From positions 62,001-126,000 of the forward strand of contig NZ_WUWM01000005.1 in NCBI RefSeq assembly GCF_009846885.1: DNA of 64,000 nucleotides, written 5' to 3'. Source of the stretch: Paenibacillus puerhi (GTDB lineage Bacteria > Bacillota > Bacilli > Paenibacillales > NBRC-103111). Shown piece by piece: positions 9,170 to 17,572 of this stretch. Position numbers and translations under genes: made by a program. The notes below the pieces were generated by a model. The model saw nothing but the letters and a program-made list of their open reading frames with translations, had not been told where the DNA came from and searched no databases. Position 1 is the stretch's first letter, and each line of letters begins with the position of its first letter.

Positions 9170-9982
9170 TTACGTTCGCGAGCCTCTATACTTTTCCGGC
9201 GTCAAGCCGGACATCCTCGCGAATGCACGGTAAAACTGGCTGGGGCTCGAGAAGCCGAGGCTGCAACTGATCTCCGTCACAGATAGCGCGGTCCGTTCGA
9301 GCAGCCGTCTCGCTTCCTCGATTCGCAGGCGAAGCACGTACTGGTACGGTGTCAGGCCGACGTTTTTTTTAAACGAACGTATGAAATGGAACCTGCTTTG
9401 CCTAGCAATCGATGCCAGCTCATCAATGTGAATGTCGTCCGAGTAATGTGCGTGAATGTATTCAAGCACATGTCTCAGATAGGGATCGGATGAAAAGGCG
9501 CCCATCGGCAGGTCAGTATACGCTTTGGAAGCATTGTCATGACTGCCATCCAGGGAGCCGAGCAAATATTGGAGCACCTCAGTCTCTGTCTCCTCTTGCG
9601 CCAAGCGATTGGTCGGATCGCAGTCCAGCAACAGCCCCATCCAACGGCGGAAATGCCCGCTAACGATGATCGGATCGAACTCCTGACGAACGGCAAACTC
9701 CAGTTCGGTGTAAGGAACGAGCTCCTTCAAGCTGCTGCAGCCGATTTTAAAAATAAGCACCTCCGCACCATGCCCTATGTTAAAGTAATGATTCTCGAGC
9801 GGATGCTGAACAAGCCCTCCTCCGCCAGCCACCATGTACTCCTTATTTTCCTGTGTAAAAAAACAGGTCCCGTTCACGGGTACGGTCACTTGAAACTCGC
9901 CCTCATGAGCGTGAGGCAGGTTGGAAAACTGTCCTCCGATACGCCATAACTCCAGCTGTGGCGTAGTTATCTGTACAATCAT
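9170..9982 (-). CDS. AraC-family transcriptional regulator (cupin plus HTH)
   Basis: 270 residues. The N-terminal ~140 residues contain a cupin-like sensing domain (PHAHEGEFQVTVPVNGT, then HPLENHYF). The C-terminal ~100 residues hold the double helix-turn-helix: SDDIHIDELASIARQSRFHFIRSFKK, then VTEISCSLGFSSPSQFYRAFARMSGLTPEKYR. The ATG is preceded by AGGTGA. It is divergent from the MFS pump at 10097, with 114 bp between starts, and probably controls that gene in response to a small effector. The effector is unknown. The target gene is frameshifted in this sequence, so the regulator may now be an orphan or control other genes. Confidence 0.92.
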   Translation of the reverse strand: MIVQITTPQLELWRIGGQFSNLPHAHEGEFQVTVPVNGTCFFTQENKEYMVAGGGGLVQHPLENHYFNIGHGAEVLIFKIGCSSLKELVPYTELEFAVRQEFDPIIVSGHFRRWMGLLLDCDPTNRLAQEETETEVLQYLLGSLDGSHDNASKAYTDLPMGAFSSDPYLRHVLEYIHAHYSDDIHIDELASIARQSRFHFIRSFKKNVGLTPYQYVLRLRIEEARRLLERTALSVTEISCSLGFSSPSQFYRAFARMSGLTPEKYRGSRT

Positions 9983-10096
9983 GTGTAATCACCTGATAAC
10001 ATTATATCAAAAATTGCTCTTATGAAGCGCATTTATAGCGAAGACTTTTCTATGGTTCTTCGATAAAATGAGGCAAAAAAGAAACAGGTGATTTCC

Positions 10097-11319
10097 ATGT
10101 CGTCAACAACAACCTCAAATACAGTCGAGGAAAAATCAGTAGGCAGGCGTGCCGCAGTTGTGCTGATCGGGGTCAGTCTCGCACATCTGCTGAATGATGC
10201 GATGCAATCGGTCGTACCTGCGGTCTTTCCGCTTTTTCAGCAATCGATGAAGCTGAGCTTCGCCCAGATCGGGTGGGTCGCTTTTACGCTCAACGTGATG
10301 GCATCTGTGCTTCAGCCGCTGATCGGCGCCTACACCGACCGCCGGCCCATGCCAATGCTGCTTCCCTTGGGGATGCTATTCACGCTGCTAGGCATGGGTG
10401 GAATGGCATTTGCCTCCAGCCTAACGATGTTAATCGTATCGGCGGCGCTGATCGGTATCGGATCTTCGATCCTGCACCCGGAGTCTTCCCGTGTCGCGCA
10501 CCTCACTGCGGGCAAGGGCAGGGGGCTGGCCCAGTCGGTATTTCAGGTCGGCGGCAACACTGGACAGGCGCTGGCGCCGCTATTAGTTGCTTTTGTCATA
10601 ACCCCGCAGGGACAACTTGGTTTTCTATGGTTTATGTTGTTGGCCGTAGCGGGCATCTTTATTCAGACTTACATTGCCAGGTGGTACGCTCAGCATGTCA
10701 AAATATCGGCCAGAAGCGAGCGTCGTTCTGCAAATCGGGGCCATCATTCACTCAGCAGAAGTTTTGTCATCTTCGTGCTCGGCGTACTGATCGTGCTACT
10801 TTTCTCTAAATTTGTATACTTGGCCAGCATGACCGGCTACTATTCCTTCTATTATATGGACAAATACCAGCTCCCACTTGAAAAAGCCCAGATCTCATTG
10901 TTTGCGCTCCAATTTGCTGGGATGCTAGGGACGCTGCTTGGAGGTCCGCTAGCCGATCGATTTGACGGAAGAAGATCATCTGGTTCTCAATCTTCGGAAC
11001 AGCGCCATTCTCAATTCTGCTGCCTTATGCCGGGCCTGTCGGTTCCTTCCTGCTCTGCTTTGCCGTGGGCGCCATCTTAATGTCAGGCTTTTCCGTCATA
11101 ATCGTGTATGCTCAAGAGATGCTTCCAGGCAAAGTAGGAACGATTGCAGGGCTCATATTCGGGTTGTCTTTCGGTATGGGAGGACTCGGCTCCGTGCTAT
11201 TAGGGTGGCTGATCGACCAGACGAGCGTGGCCTACGTCATACATCTTTGCGCTTATTTGCCAATGTTGGGCGTGTTTGCATTTTTGCTGCCTAAGGATGC
11301 CAAGCTTGTCCGGGAATAA
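10097..11319 (+). pseudogene. Fsr-family MFS exporter, frameshifted by one base
   Basis: Major facilitator transporter of the fosmidomycin-resistance (Fsr) type, about 407 residues when repaired, with about twelve membrane helices. The start ATG follows AGGTGA. The frame is intact to GGPLADRFDGRR (about 10975) and then becomes non-membrane sequence ending at 11080; the true continuation (IIWFSIFGTAPFS) is in the next frame and runs to 11319. Adding one G after 10964 turns TTTGACGGAAGAAG into a sequence reading RFGRKK, the MFS loop motif, and restores the whole protein. Either a recent inactivating deletion or a sequencing error at that point. Divergent from an AraC regulator. Confidence 0.88.
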
Positions 11320-11342
11320 TTCACTCACATCTCTATAAAACA

Positions 11343-11397
11343 AAAAAGGATGAGCACCACGCAAAGGGTATCATCCTTTGCATGACTCATCCTTTTT
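11343..11397. terminator. terminator between the MFS gene and queF
   Basis: AAAAAGGATGAG (11343-11354) pairs with CTCATCCTTTTT (11386-11397), and an inner helix GCAAAGG/CCTTTGC sits in the loop. The A/T ends make it work in both directions, serving the MFS gene and the convergent que operon ending at 11453. Confidence 0.85.
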
Positions 11398-11452
11398 AAA
11401 ATGTCTTACATACAACCACTTACTGTTGTTGGTTGGAGGAGCTTTTAACGTT

Positions 11453-11950
11453 CTAGCGATTGTCTACTTTTTCGGGGTACAGGTCATGATTCATGAGCCG
11501 GTATTCCGCCATTTGCTCGTATTTTGTGCCAGGACGGCCCCAGTTGCAATACGGATCGATGGAGATGCCGCCGCGGGGTGTGAATTTGCCCCAAACCTCG
11601 ATATAACGGGGCTGCATCAAGGCGATTAAGTCGTTCATAATGATATTCATGCAATCCTCATGGAAATCGCCGTGATTGCGGAAGCTGAATAAATACAGCT
11701 TGAGCGATTTGCTTTCGACCATACGGAGGTCAGGGATATATGAGATGTACAGCGTTGCGAAGTCCGGCTGTCCCGTCATCGGACACAAGCTGGTGAATTC
11801 AGGGCAGTTGAATTTGACAAAGTAATCGCGTCCCGGATGCTTATTGTCGAACGCCTCCAAGATGTCGGGCGCGTAGTGGAACCGGTAATCCGTACCCTGG
11901 TCCCCGAGCAGGGTGATTCCCTGCAGTTCCTGGTCGGTTCTTCCTGTCAT
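11453..11950 (-). CDS. queF: 7-cyano-7-deazaguanine reductase QueF
   Basis: 165 residues, the short YkvM-type QueF. It reduces the nitrile preQ0 to the amine preQ1 with NADPH, the last precursor step of queuosine before tRNA insertion. The active-site Cys lies in [17 protein letters not shown] and the substrate/NADPH region in [18 protein letters not shown]. The start at 11950 was chosen because AAGGAGGAG lies just upstream; codons upstream of it read through the gap to queE. It is the last gene of queC-queD-queE-queF, separated from queE by 47 bp. Confidence 0.96.
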   Translation of the reverse strand: MTGRTDQELQGITLLGDQGTDYRFHYAPDILEAFDNKHPGRDYFVKFNCPEFTSLCPMTGQPDFATLYISYIPDLRMVESKSLKLYLFSFRNHGDFHEDCMNIIMNDLIALMQPRYIEVWGKFTPRGGISIDPYCNWGRPGTKYEQMAEYRLMNHDLYPEKVDNR

Positions 11951-11997
11951 GTCGGTTTCTCCTCCTTGGTGATCGGGGCGGTGAGGTCTGATGCCGA

Positions 11998-12747
11998 TCA
12001 CACGCCCTTCTTATTGCCCCATACCCAGGTATGCAGCTGGGGTAATACGTGAACGCGCTTCAAGCGGCTGTCGGTCATGACGCGGCCGATCAGCCATTGG
12101 TAGCGCTCCAGCAAATACGGCAGCAGCCGCTCCGGCTCGGTCTCCTGCAGCCGTCCGTTCCCCGCCTGCGCGTAGAAAGGCACGTTCGGGTACCGACCGT
12201 GAACGTCCGCCGCAAACTGCAGATCGGGCTCGTCGAAGATGACGACCTTCAGACAGAAGGAGCGACCGCTCTCAGTCAAGCGGGATACAAGCTCGTCAAG
12301 AATCGGCCAGCTCGTCGTCATCCCCGAGCTGGGGGGCTTCGGGGACAGGGTCAGGTCGTCGACGAGCAAAAACCAGTCCTGCCAGCGGCTGCCCTGCGTC
12401 TCGAGGGCAACCTGCATTCCCTCTGCGTGCAGCAGCTCGATCAGCGTCCCCAGCTGGGGAAGCAGCGCGGGATTGCCTCCGGACAAGGTCACATGGTCGA
12501 AGGAGTCTCCTCCGGCCGCCTGCAGCTCGGCGCATATGTCAGCGGCCGACAGCCAGCGAATGTCCTCCTTGGCGCTGCCGTCCCAGGTGAAGGCGGAATC
12601 GCACCAGGCGCAGCTGTAATCGCAGCCGGCGGTCCGGACGAACATCGTTTTTCGTCCGATGACCATGCCTTCCCCCTGCACAGTCGGGCCGAATATTTCC
12701 AGGACGGGGATCTTCAAGCTTCTCTCCCGCACGGGATGCTCACTCAT
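11998..12747 (-). CDS. queE: 7-carboxy-7-deazaguanine synthase QueE
   Basis: 249 residues, radical-SAM enzyme converting 6-carboxytetrahydropterin to 7-carboxy-7-deazaguanine. The cluster-binding CX3CX2C motif is in [14 protein letters not shown], preceded by the family hallmark [12 protein letters not shown]. The SGGNPAL segment is the SAM-binding GGNP motif. The start at 12747 ([12 protein letters not shown]) overlaps the end of queD by 8 bp, so translation is coupled. Upstream in-frame codons lie inside queD and were rejected. Third gene of the que operon. Confidence 0.96.
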   Translation of the reverse strand: MSEHPVRERSLKIPVLEIFGPTVQGEGMVIGRKTMFVRTAGCDYSCAWCDSAFTWDGSAKEDIRWLSAADICAELQAAGGDSFDHVTLSGGNPALLPQLGTLIELLHAEGMQVALETQGSRWQDWFLLVDDLTLSPKPPSSGMTTSWPILDELVSRLTESGRSFCLKVVIFDEPDLQFAADVHGRYPNVPFYAQAGNGRLQETEPERLLPYLLERYQWLIGRVMTDSRLKRVHVLPQLHTWVWGNKKGV

Positions 12748-13183
12748 GTCCGGCACCCGCTTTCGGCCTGTAGATGCAGTAGCTGGTCGGGGTCTCGCGC
12801 AGGTAGACCTGCAAGCATCGCGGACGGTTGACCGTTTGATCCAGATGCCGCTGGACGATCTCGGCGATCGTGCGGGCGACGACCTCGGTTGTCGGAAATC
12901 GGTCAGGCTGCTGCTCGCTGAAGCTCGCGGTATCGTCATTAAGGACGGTATGGTCGAAACGATCGTGAATCCATTGCTTCAGGATAGAGAAGTTCACCAG
13001 GAATCCGGCTTCGTCGAGCGTATCGCCTGCAACCGTAATATTGGCAAAGTAAGTGTGGCCGTGCAGATTACGGCACTTGCCCGCCGTCTCCGACGGAATA
13101 AAGTGGGCCGCGGCAAACTGCAGGTCTTTATTCAATTCATAGGCATAGGAATGGGGGACGGAGGGATAGATTTGTTGAATCAT
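12740..13183 (-). CDS. queD: 6-carboxy-5,6,7,8-tetrahydropterin synthase QueD
   Basis: 147 residues, PTPS-fold enzyme that turns dihydroneopterin triphosphate into 6-carboxytetrahydropterin. Zinc ligands are in FAAAHF and NLHGHTY, and the catalytic Cys is in GKCRNLHGH. The C-terminal [12 protein letters not shown] carries the conserved Glu that anchors the pterin. The start at 13183 overlaps the queC stop as ATGA (13180-13183), giving direct coupling. Second gene of the que operon. Confidence 0.96.
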   Translation of the reverse strand: MIQQIYPSVPHSYAYELNKDLQFAAAHFIPSETAGKCRNLHGHTYFANITVAGDTLDEAGFLVNFSILKQWIHDRFDHTVLNDDTASFSEQQPDRFPTTEVVARTIAEIVQRHLDQTVNRPRCLQVYLRETPTSYCIYRPKAGAGHE

Positions 13184-13848
13184 CCTTGGGCCTCCCCTCT
13201 CGCCGAAGAAGACAAGTACTCGTCCAGTCCCCGGCGGCGCAGCTTGCATGCCGGGCACTCCCCGCAGCCATCGGCAAGGATGCCGTTATAGCAGGTAAGC
13301 GTCCGCTCCCGCACATAATCAAAGGCCCCCAGCCGGTCGGCCAGCTCCCAGGTTTGAGCCTTGTTCAGCCACATCAGCGGCGTCTCCAGGACAAAGGGAT
13401 AGTCCATGGCAAGATTGAGTGTGACATTCAGCGATTTCACAAAAACATCCCGGCAGTCCGGATAGCCGCTGAAATCCGTTTCACATACGCCAGTCACAAT
13501 ATGTCTGGCTCCGATCTGCTTGGCCGCTACGGCGGCAAAGGACAGGAAAAGCAGATTCCGTCCATCCACGAAGGTGGAAGGCAGCGAGTCCTCCTTTTGC
13601 TCAATGGGGATTTCGCTTCGGGTCAGCGCGTTCGGCGTCAGCTGCCCAAGCAGCGACATATCCAGTACGTGATGCGGTACGTTCAGCTCCTTCGCTATAG
13701 CGGCGGCCGTATCAATCTCCAGCCGGTGCCGCTGGCCGTAATCGAAGGTAATGGCCTCCACGGCATCATACCGCTTCAAGGCCCAGAACAGGCAGGTCGT
13801 GCTGTCCTGTCCGCCGCTGAATACGACGACGGCTTTCGTTTGTTCCAT
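13180..13848 (-). CDS. queC: 7-cyano-7-deazaguanine synthase QueC
   Basis: 222 residues, ATP-dependent enzyme that converts 7-carboxy-7-deazaguanine and ammonia to preQ0. The PP-loop [12 protein letters not shown] is at residue ~8, and the C-terminal zinc site [14 protein letters not shown] is intact. The start MEQTKAVVV (13848) has AGAGGAAG upstream; the long N-terminal extension of the open frame falls in the leader and has no family similarity. First gene of the operon, about 140 nt downstream of a preQ1 riboswitch, so the pathway is feedback-repressed by its product. Confidence 0.96.
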   Translation of the reverse strand: MEQTKAVVVFSGGQDSTTCLFWALKRYDAVEAITFDYGQRHRLEIDTAAAIAKELNVPHHVLDMSLLGQLTPNALTRSEIPIEQKEDSLPSTFVDGRNLLFLSFAAVAAKQIGARHIVTGVCETDFSGYPDCRDVFVKSLNVTLNLAMDYPFVLETPLMWLNKAQTWELADRLGAFDYVRERTLTCYNGILADGCGECPACKLRRRGLDEYLSSSARGEAQG

Positions 13849-13878
13849 GTCATCATCTTCCTCTCTTGTGCTGAGAAG

Positions 13879-13917
13879 AAAGAGATTCTTTAGCGCTTCC
13901 CTAATGACTAAAGAATC
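13879..13917 (-). terminator. candidate attenuator hairpin in the que leader
   Basis: On the minus strand GATTCTTTAG (13917-13908) can pair with CTAAAGAATC (13893-13884), followed by TCTTTCTT. It lies between the preQ1 aptamer and queC and could be the regulated terminator. A GC-rich GGCGCGA/TCGCGCC helix lies just before it. The U-tract is imperfect, so this is tentative. Confidence 0.4.
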
Positions 13918-13989
13918 GGCGCGAGGCAGGGTTCCCGCTTCGCGCCGAACGCAAAAACGACGATACCTGAACAGGGCCATCGCTTTGAC

Positions 13990-14022
13990 TTAGTTTTTTA
14001 TAGAGGGAGTTCGCGAACCTCT
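13990..14022 (-). promoter_or_regulatory. preQ1-I riboswitch
   Basis: Minus strand, reading from 14022: AGAGGTTCGCGAACTCCCTC, then TATAAAAAACTAA ending at 13990. This matches the compact class I aptamer: stem P1 (AGAGG with CCTCT) and the A-rich 3' tail that forms the pseudoknot. It precedes queC, as the Bacillus subtilis aptamer does. PreQ1 binding is expected to switch off queCDEF. Confidence 0.93.
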
Positions 14023-14094
14023 CCCGGCTTTGGCTGGCTGCACAGCAGCTTCAAGCAGCCGAAATCCGGTATTTCTTCTTTAGTTGTCTCACGT

Positions 14095-14123
14095 ACTATA
14101 GCATAGTTGAGGAGAATTGTGAA
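14095..14123 (-). promoter_or_regulatory. sigma-A promoter of the que operon
   Basis: Minus strand TTCACA (14123-14118), 17-bp spacer, TATAGT (14100-14095). Each hexamer matches consensus at five of six. It starts the transcript about 65 nt before the preQ1 aptamer and lies just after the end of the AraC gene. Confidence 0.75.
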
Positions 14124-14152
14124 TAAGGCGGCGGATTCGCCGCCGTGCATCG

Positions 14153-15013
14153 TTAGCGCTTCGCCTTCTCCTGCACTCGGTAGGAACGCGCCGAGGTACG
14201 GGTGATTTTCTTGAACGTTTTGCCGAAATGCGAGAAATTGTCGAAACCGACGTTGGCTGCGACGTCGATGATCTTCTGGTCAGTCTCGCGCAGCTGCCGC
14301 TGCGCCTCGCGAATTCGGGTCAGATTGAGATAATCGATCAGCGCAAACCCGGTCACTTCCTTGAACATCCGGCTCAAGTAATACGGGCTGACAAAAAATC
14401 GCTCCGATAGCATGTTCAGATGGATCGGCTCGGCATAATGGGCGTTCAGGAAGCGTACGATTTCCGAAATTTTCTTATGCATCGGAGTGGAGTAAGCGAT
14501 ATCGGCAGGGGCGTTCTTCTGCAGAAACCGTGAAGAAAGCAGCAGCAGGTCTATAGCCGCATGCGGAACATAGAGCTCATAGCCGACGGGCGTCGTCGTC
14601 AGCTCTTCATCCAGACGATCGATATGGTCCTCGATGACGGCCCGCTCCGCTTCGGGCAGGCGCAGCACCGGGCTATCCTGCTGGAAGGGGCTGAGCAGGA
14701 GCTTGGACTGCTGCTCGCCGAAGGCATGAATAAACCGATCGTCAAAATGCAGAATGACCCGCTCATGCCCCCCCGAGCCGGTCTGAAGCGTCTTGTGGAG
14801 CTCATATTTATTTATAAACACCAGGTCTCCCTGTTGGATGGGATAGGAGGAGTCTTTGATAAAGTAAATGCGCTCGCCGGACCGCATGTAATAAATTTCG
14901 TAGAAGGGATGAAAATGGTTCTCCGACATGCTGAAGGGGGAGCTGCGCCTGGTATATTCCACGTATAAGGGATCCGAAGTGCGGCCGAAGCTGTGGCTCT
15001 GGGTATCACTCAT
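14153..15013 (-). CDS. AraC-family transcriptional regulator, probable uronate/pectin regulator
   Basis: 286 residues. N-terminal cupin domain (FSMSENHFHPFYEIYYMRSGE, PIQQGDLVFINKYELHKT) and C-terminal AraC DNA-binding domain (HLNMLSERFFVSPYYLSRMFKE, IIDVAANVGFDNFSHFGKTFKK). The ATG at 15013 follows AAGGAGGG. It is divergent from the Gfo/Idh/MocA gene at 15161. The shared 147-bp region contains a block nearly identical in layout to the uxaC promoter at 4378-4448, so I infer that this protein activates both units. The effector is probably a uronate or pectin intermediate; that is not shown by the sequence. Confidence 0.92.
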   Translation of the reverse strand: MSDTQSHSFGRTSDPLYVEYTRRSSPFSMSENHFHPFYEIYYMRSGERIYFIKDSSYPIQQGDLVFINKYELHKTLQTGSGGHERVILHFDDRFIHAFGEQQSKLLLSPFQQDSPVLRLPEAERAVIEDHIDRLDEELTTTPVGYELYVPHAAIDLLLLSSRFLQKNAPADIAYSTPMHKKISEIVRFLNAHYAEPIHLNMLSERFFVSPYYLSRMFKEVTGFALIDYLNLTRIREAQRQLRETDQKIIDVAANVGFDNFSHFGKTFKKITRTSARSYRVQEKAKR

Positions 15014-15045
15014 CGCTGTAAACCCTCCTTTTTGGATTCAGTATA

Positions 15046-15116
15046 GCAAAATAAGCGTGATTAATAAATATTATGGCATGAAAAGAGCAGAAATACCTTC
15101 TATATTGCGCTATTAT
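15046..15116 (+). promoter_or_regulatory. probable AraC-activated promoter of the oxidoreductase gene
   Basis: GCAAAATAAGCGT (15046), GCATGAAA (15076), ATATTGCG (15102) and -10-like TATTAT (15111-15116). Offsets of 30, 56 and 65 nt from the first block are identical to those at 4378-4448 before uxaC. No standard -35 is visible. It sits in the divergent region of the AraC gene and could also autoregulate it. Confidence 0.65.
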
Positions 15117-15160
15117 GGAGATGTAGCTTGAACTAATGAACTTACGGAGGCGACAAGCAC

Positions 15161-16456
15161 ATGAGCGCTAAGAAAACCTATGTATTGGTCGGATCTGGGG
15201 GCCGCGCGGAATTTTTCTATTCGGCGATTTGTACGCATTATAAGGAAACCTCGCAGCTGCTGGCGTTCTGCGATATTAACCAAACTCGTATGGACTATGC
15301 CAACAAGCGCCTGGTAGAGAAATACGATTATCCGGCAGTCAGCACGTATAAATCCGATGAATTCGATAAAATGATTGCGGAAAAGAAGCCGGACGCCGTA
15401 ATCGTGACCAGCGTAGACCGGACCCACCATACGTACATCATCCGTGCGATGGAGCTCGGCTGCGACGTCATCACCGAGAAGCCGATGACGGTGGACGAGG
15501 AAAAATGTCAGGAGATTCTGGATACGGTCGAGCGGACCGGTAAAAACGTCCGTGTGACATTCAACTACCGTTATGCGCCGCATCATACCAAAGCGCGCGA
15601 GCTGATCGAGGACGGCGTTATCGGAAAAGTAACGTCCGTACATTTCGAATGGCTGCTGAACACCAAGCATGGGGCGGACTACTTCCGGCGCTGGCACCGC
15701 GACAAGCGCAACAGCGGCGGGCTGCTTGTTCACAAGTCCACCCATCACTTCGATCTTGTCAACTTCTGGATCGGATCGCAGCCTGAAACTGTATTCGCCT
15801 TCGGCGATCTGCTGTTCTATGGCCGTGAGAATGCCGAAAACCGCGGCGAGACGAAGTTCTACGAGCGGGCAACGGGCAACAAAAACGCGGAGAACGATCC
15901 GTTCGCGCTGCACCTGGATTCCAACCCGCATCTGAAGGCGATGTATCTGGATGCCGAGCATGAGGACGGCTACCGCCGCGACCAAAGCGTGTTCGGAGAC
16001 GGCATTAACATCGAGGATACGATGGGTGTCTTGGTCCGTTATAAAAACAATGCAATCCTTACTTATTCCTTAAACGCTTACCTGCCGTGGGAAGGCTACC
16101 GCATCGCTTTCAATGGCACGAAGGGACGTCTCGAGATGACGATCGTCGAGCAGTCTTACGTGAACTCCGGCGGAGACAAGGCGCTGGAAGGCGCCTTGAA
16201 AGGTAAAACCATGCGCGTATTCCCGATGTTCGACGCTCCTTACGACGTCGAGGTGGAAGAGGGAGTCGGCGGTCATGGCGGCGGCGACCCTGTGCTGCTG
16301 AACGATATCTTCGGCACGCCGGTAGATGATCGCTTCCATCGTGCGGCTGACCATGTGGACGGAGCTCGCTCGATCCTGACAGGTATCGCGGCGAACCGTG
16401 CGATCCGTACCGGACTTCCGGTGAAGATCGACGATCTGGTCAAATTTCACAAGTAA
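15161..16456 (+). CDS. Gfo/Idh/MocA-family oxidoreductase
   Basis: 431 residues, NAD(P)-dependent sugar dehydrogenase or related enzyme, cytoplasmic. The N-terminal Rossmann fold begins VLVGSGGRAEFFYS. The family EKP motif is in ITEKPMTVDEE (near residue 110), and the catalytic Lys/His region is HKSTHHFDLVNFWIG (near 195). GGAGG lies 10 bases before the ATG. The specific substrate is not evident. Sharing a promoter layout with uxaC-uxaE suggests a uronate or pectin-sugar substrate, but other Gfo/Idh members act as glycosidases or epimerases, so the reaction is left open. Confidence 0.9.
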   Translation: MSAKKTYVLVGSGGRAEFFYSAICTHYKETSQLLAFCDINQTRMDYANKRLVEKYDYPAVSTYKSDEFDKMIAEKKPDAVIVTSVDRTHHTYIIRAMELGCDVITEKPMTVDEEKCQEILDTVERTGKNVRVTFNYRYAPHHTKARELIEDGVIGKVTSVHFEWLLNTKHGADYFRRWHRDKRNSGGLLVHKSTHHFDLVNFWIGSQPETVFAFGDLLFYGRENAENRGETKFYERATGNKNAENDPFALHLDSNPHLKAMYLDAEHEDGYRRDQSVFGDGINIEDTMGVLVRYKNNAILTYSLNAYLPWEGYRIAFNGTKGRLEMTIVEQSYVNSGGDKALEGALKGKTMRVFPMFDAPYDVEVEEGVGGHGGGDPVLLNDIFGTPVDDRFHRAADHVDGARSILTGIAANRAIRTGLPVKIDDLVKFHK

Positions 16457-16478
16457 GTAGGCGCTTGTCAGACATAAA

Positions 16479-16510
16479 CGAACCCCGGTCCTTCACAGGC
16501 CCGGGGTTCG
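16479..16510 (+). terminator. terminator-like hairpin overlapping a promoter
   Basis: CGAACCCCGG (16479-16488) pairs with CCGGGGTTCG (16501-16510), loop TCCTTCACAGGC. No U-tract follows. The loop contains the TTCACA -35 of the next promoter. Confidence 0.6.
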
Positions 16511-16519
16511 TGCTATAAT
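16492..16519 (+). promoter_or_regulatory. sigma-A promoter of the small membrane protein gene
   Basis: TTCACA (16492-16497, five of six), 16-bp spacer, TATAAT (16514-16519) with an extended TGC element in front. It gives a leader of about 35 nt to the ATG at 16559. Confidence 0.7.
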
Positions 16520-16558
16520 CAGGGGGTAACGCTTAACCCGAGAAGGAGGCTTCCGCGG

Positions 16559-16771
16559 ATGAAAACAACCGACATCAGCTTACGGATCATTAGTTACGTA
16601 GGCGCAGTCATGCTTGTGGCAGGTATTCAATATCTAATTCTCGAAGAAGGAGTCGGCTTTGGCTACGAGCAGAACGGGATAGTAGCGGCGCTTTGCGTCA
16701 TCTCATCCTTGATGGCGATCGACCGGATCGCTCGAATGATTCATGATGCACAATCCCGAAAAAAAGACTGA
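16559..16771 (+). CDS. small membrane protein, unknown function
   Basis: 70 residues, with AAGGAGG 10 bases before the ATG and a good promoter upstream, so it is very likely expressed. Two hydrophobic segments are visible: IISYVGAVMLVAGIQYLIL (about 10-28) and NGIVAALCVISSLMAI (about 39-54). The C-terminus is positively charged (SRKKD). I do not recognise a family. It ends 5 bp before the convergent gene 16777-16992, so the two transcripts must overlap. Confidence 0.75.
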   Translation: MKTTDISLRIISYVGAVMLVAGIQYLILEEGVGFGYEQNGIVAALCVISSLMAIDRIARMIHDAQSRKKD

Positions 16772-16776
16772 CTCCT

Positions 16777-16992
16777 CTAAGGCCGGGATTTGACCTTGAA
16801 ATGAACGACGGCACTGTACACCAGCTTGCCGGCGTTCGGATCAAAGACGGCGTGATGCTGTACCGCTCCGACCTGAAGCATTAGCGCTTTGTTGTTCATT
16901 ATTTGTTCATCTACTTTACGTTCCAGCGTCTTCAAGTCATAAGCCTCGAAGAACTCTACCTTGTCCTCGATCATATCCAGTCTGAACTCCAT
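16777..16992 (-). CDS. small conserved protein, YrzA/DUF2536-like
   Basis: 71 residues, cytoplasmic, rich in charged residues. The sequence MEFRLDMIEDKVEFFEAYDL followed by LERKVDEQIMNNKALML and a C-terminal YSAVVHFKVK resembles, from memory, the DUF2536 (YrzA) family of Bacilli. No function is known for it. It is convergent with, and almost touches, the small membrane protein gene. The match is by eye and should be treated as probable rather than certain. Confidence 0.7.
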   Translation of the reverse strand: MEFRLDMIEDKVEFFEAYDLKTLERKVDEQIMNNKALMLQVGAVQHHAVFDPNAGKLVYSAVVHFKVKSRP

Positions 16993-17205
16993 AACAACGG
17001 TCTCCTTTTGTCAAACGTCTGTATCGTCTTTTTGTCCAGTATACCGGAATAAGCCCAGGGTGGCTATCGGGATACGCTAATAAAACCAGACCTGCTTGAA
17101 AGGAATTAACGGATGCAGCCTCGGAGGCCGCATTTGTTTTGATCTATCCGCGTTAAGCAGCCGGACTATTGGCTCCACACGCTCCGTTCCGTCCGGCTTA
17201 CTTTA

Positions 17206-17531
17206 GATTGTGCCGATCTATATAAGTTGAACTTAACTAGTATTCATGTTTGTAGACAGTCTCACTCTCCATTCCAGGTCGAAAAAATGCCAACGTGCAG
17301 GTTTTTTCACATCAATCGCCTTCAGGGGGGAAAAGCCTGAAATCATGCAGGAATTTCATGCGATTTTCCCCTGTACAACGGGTTAAGCGGAAAATAGATG
17401 CACTTTTGCGGGAGTTTTACTTGGTGGTCAACTATAAGAAATTAAAGATGTACAACTGCAGGTTTTTATGCACATGATGGATTTTGCCGATCTAGCTGAA
17501 TGTTACCATTCTAAGTTCAATCTATATAGAT
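17206..17531. repeat. intergenic element with inverted and direct repeats
   Basis: The 580-bp gap 16993-17572 has no convincing gene. It holds an inverted pair: ATCTATATAAGTTGAACTTA (17216-17235) and TAAGTTCAATCTATATAGAT (17512-17531), which match as reverse complements at 18 of 20 positions. A 15-nt direct repeat, GATTGTGCCGATCTA (17206) and GATTTTGCCGATCTA (17480), differs at one base. Between them are four degenerate copies of a TGCA(GG)-T-rich motif at 17296, 17346, 17399 and 17457, and a GGGGAAAA/TTTTCCCC stem-loop (about 17324-17372). It could be a remnant MITE-like element or a regulatory region; no transposase is present. Confidence 0.6.
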
Positions 17532-17572
17532 GAAAGCCGTTTGCTTGGCACATAGGGATAGGAGGGCAAAGC

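Noticed and set aside
17295-17477. 60-codon frame in the 580-bp gap
   Set aside because: No ribosome site and spans the degenerate repeats; composition is non-coding.
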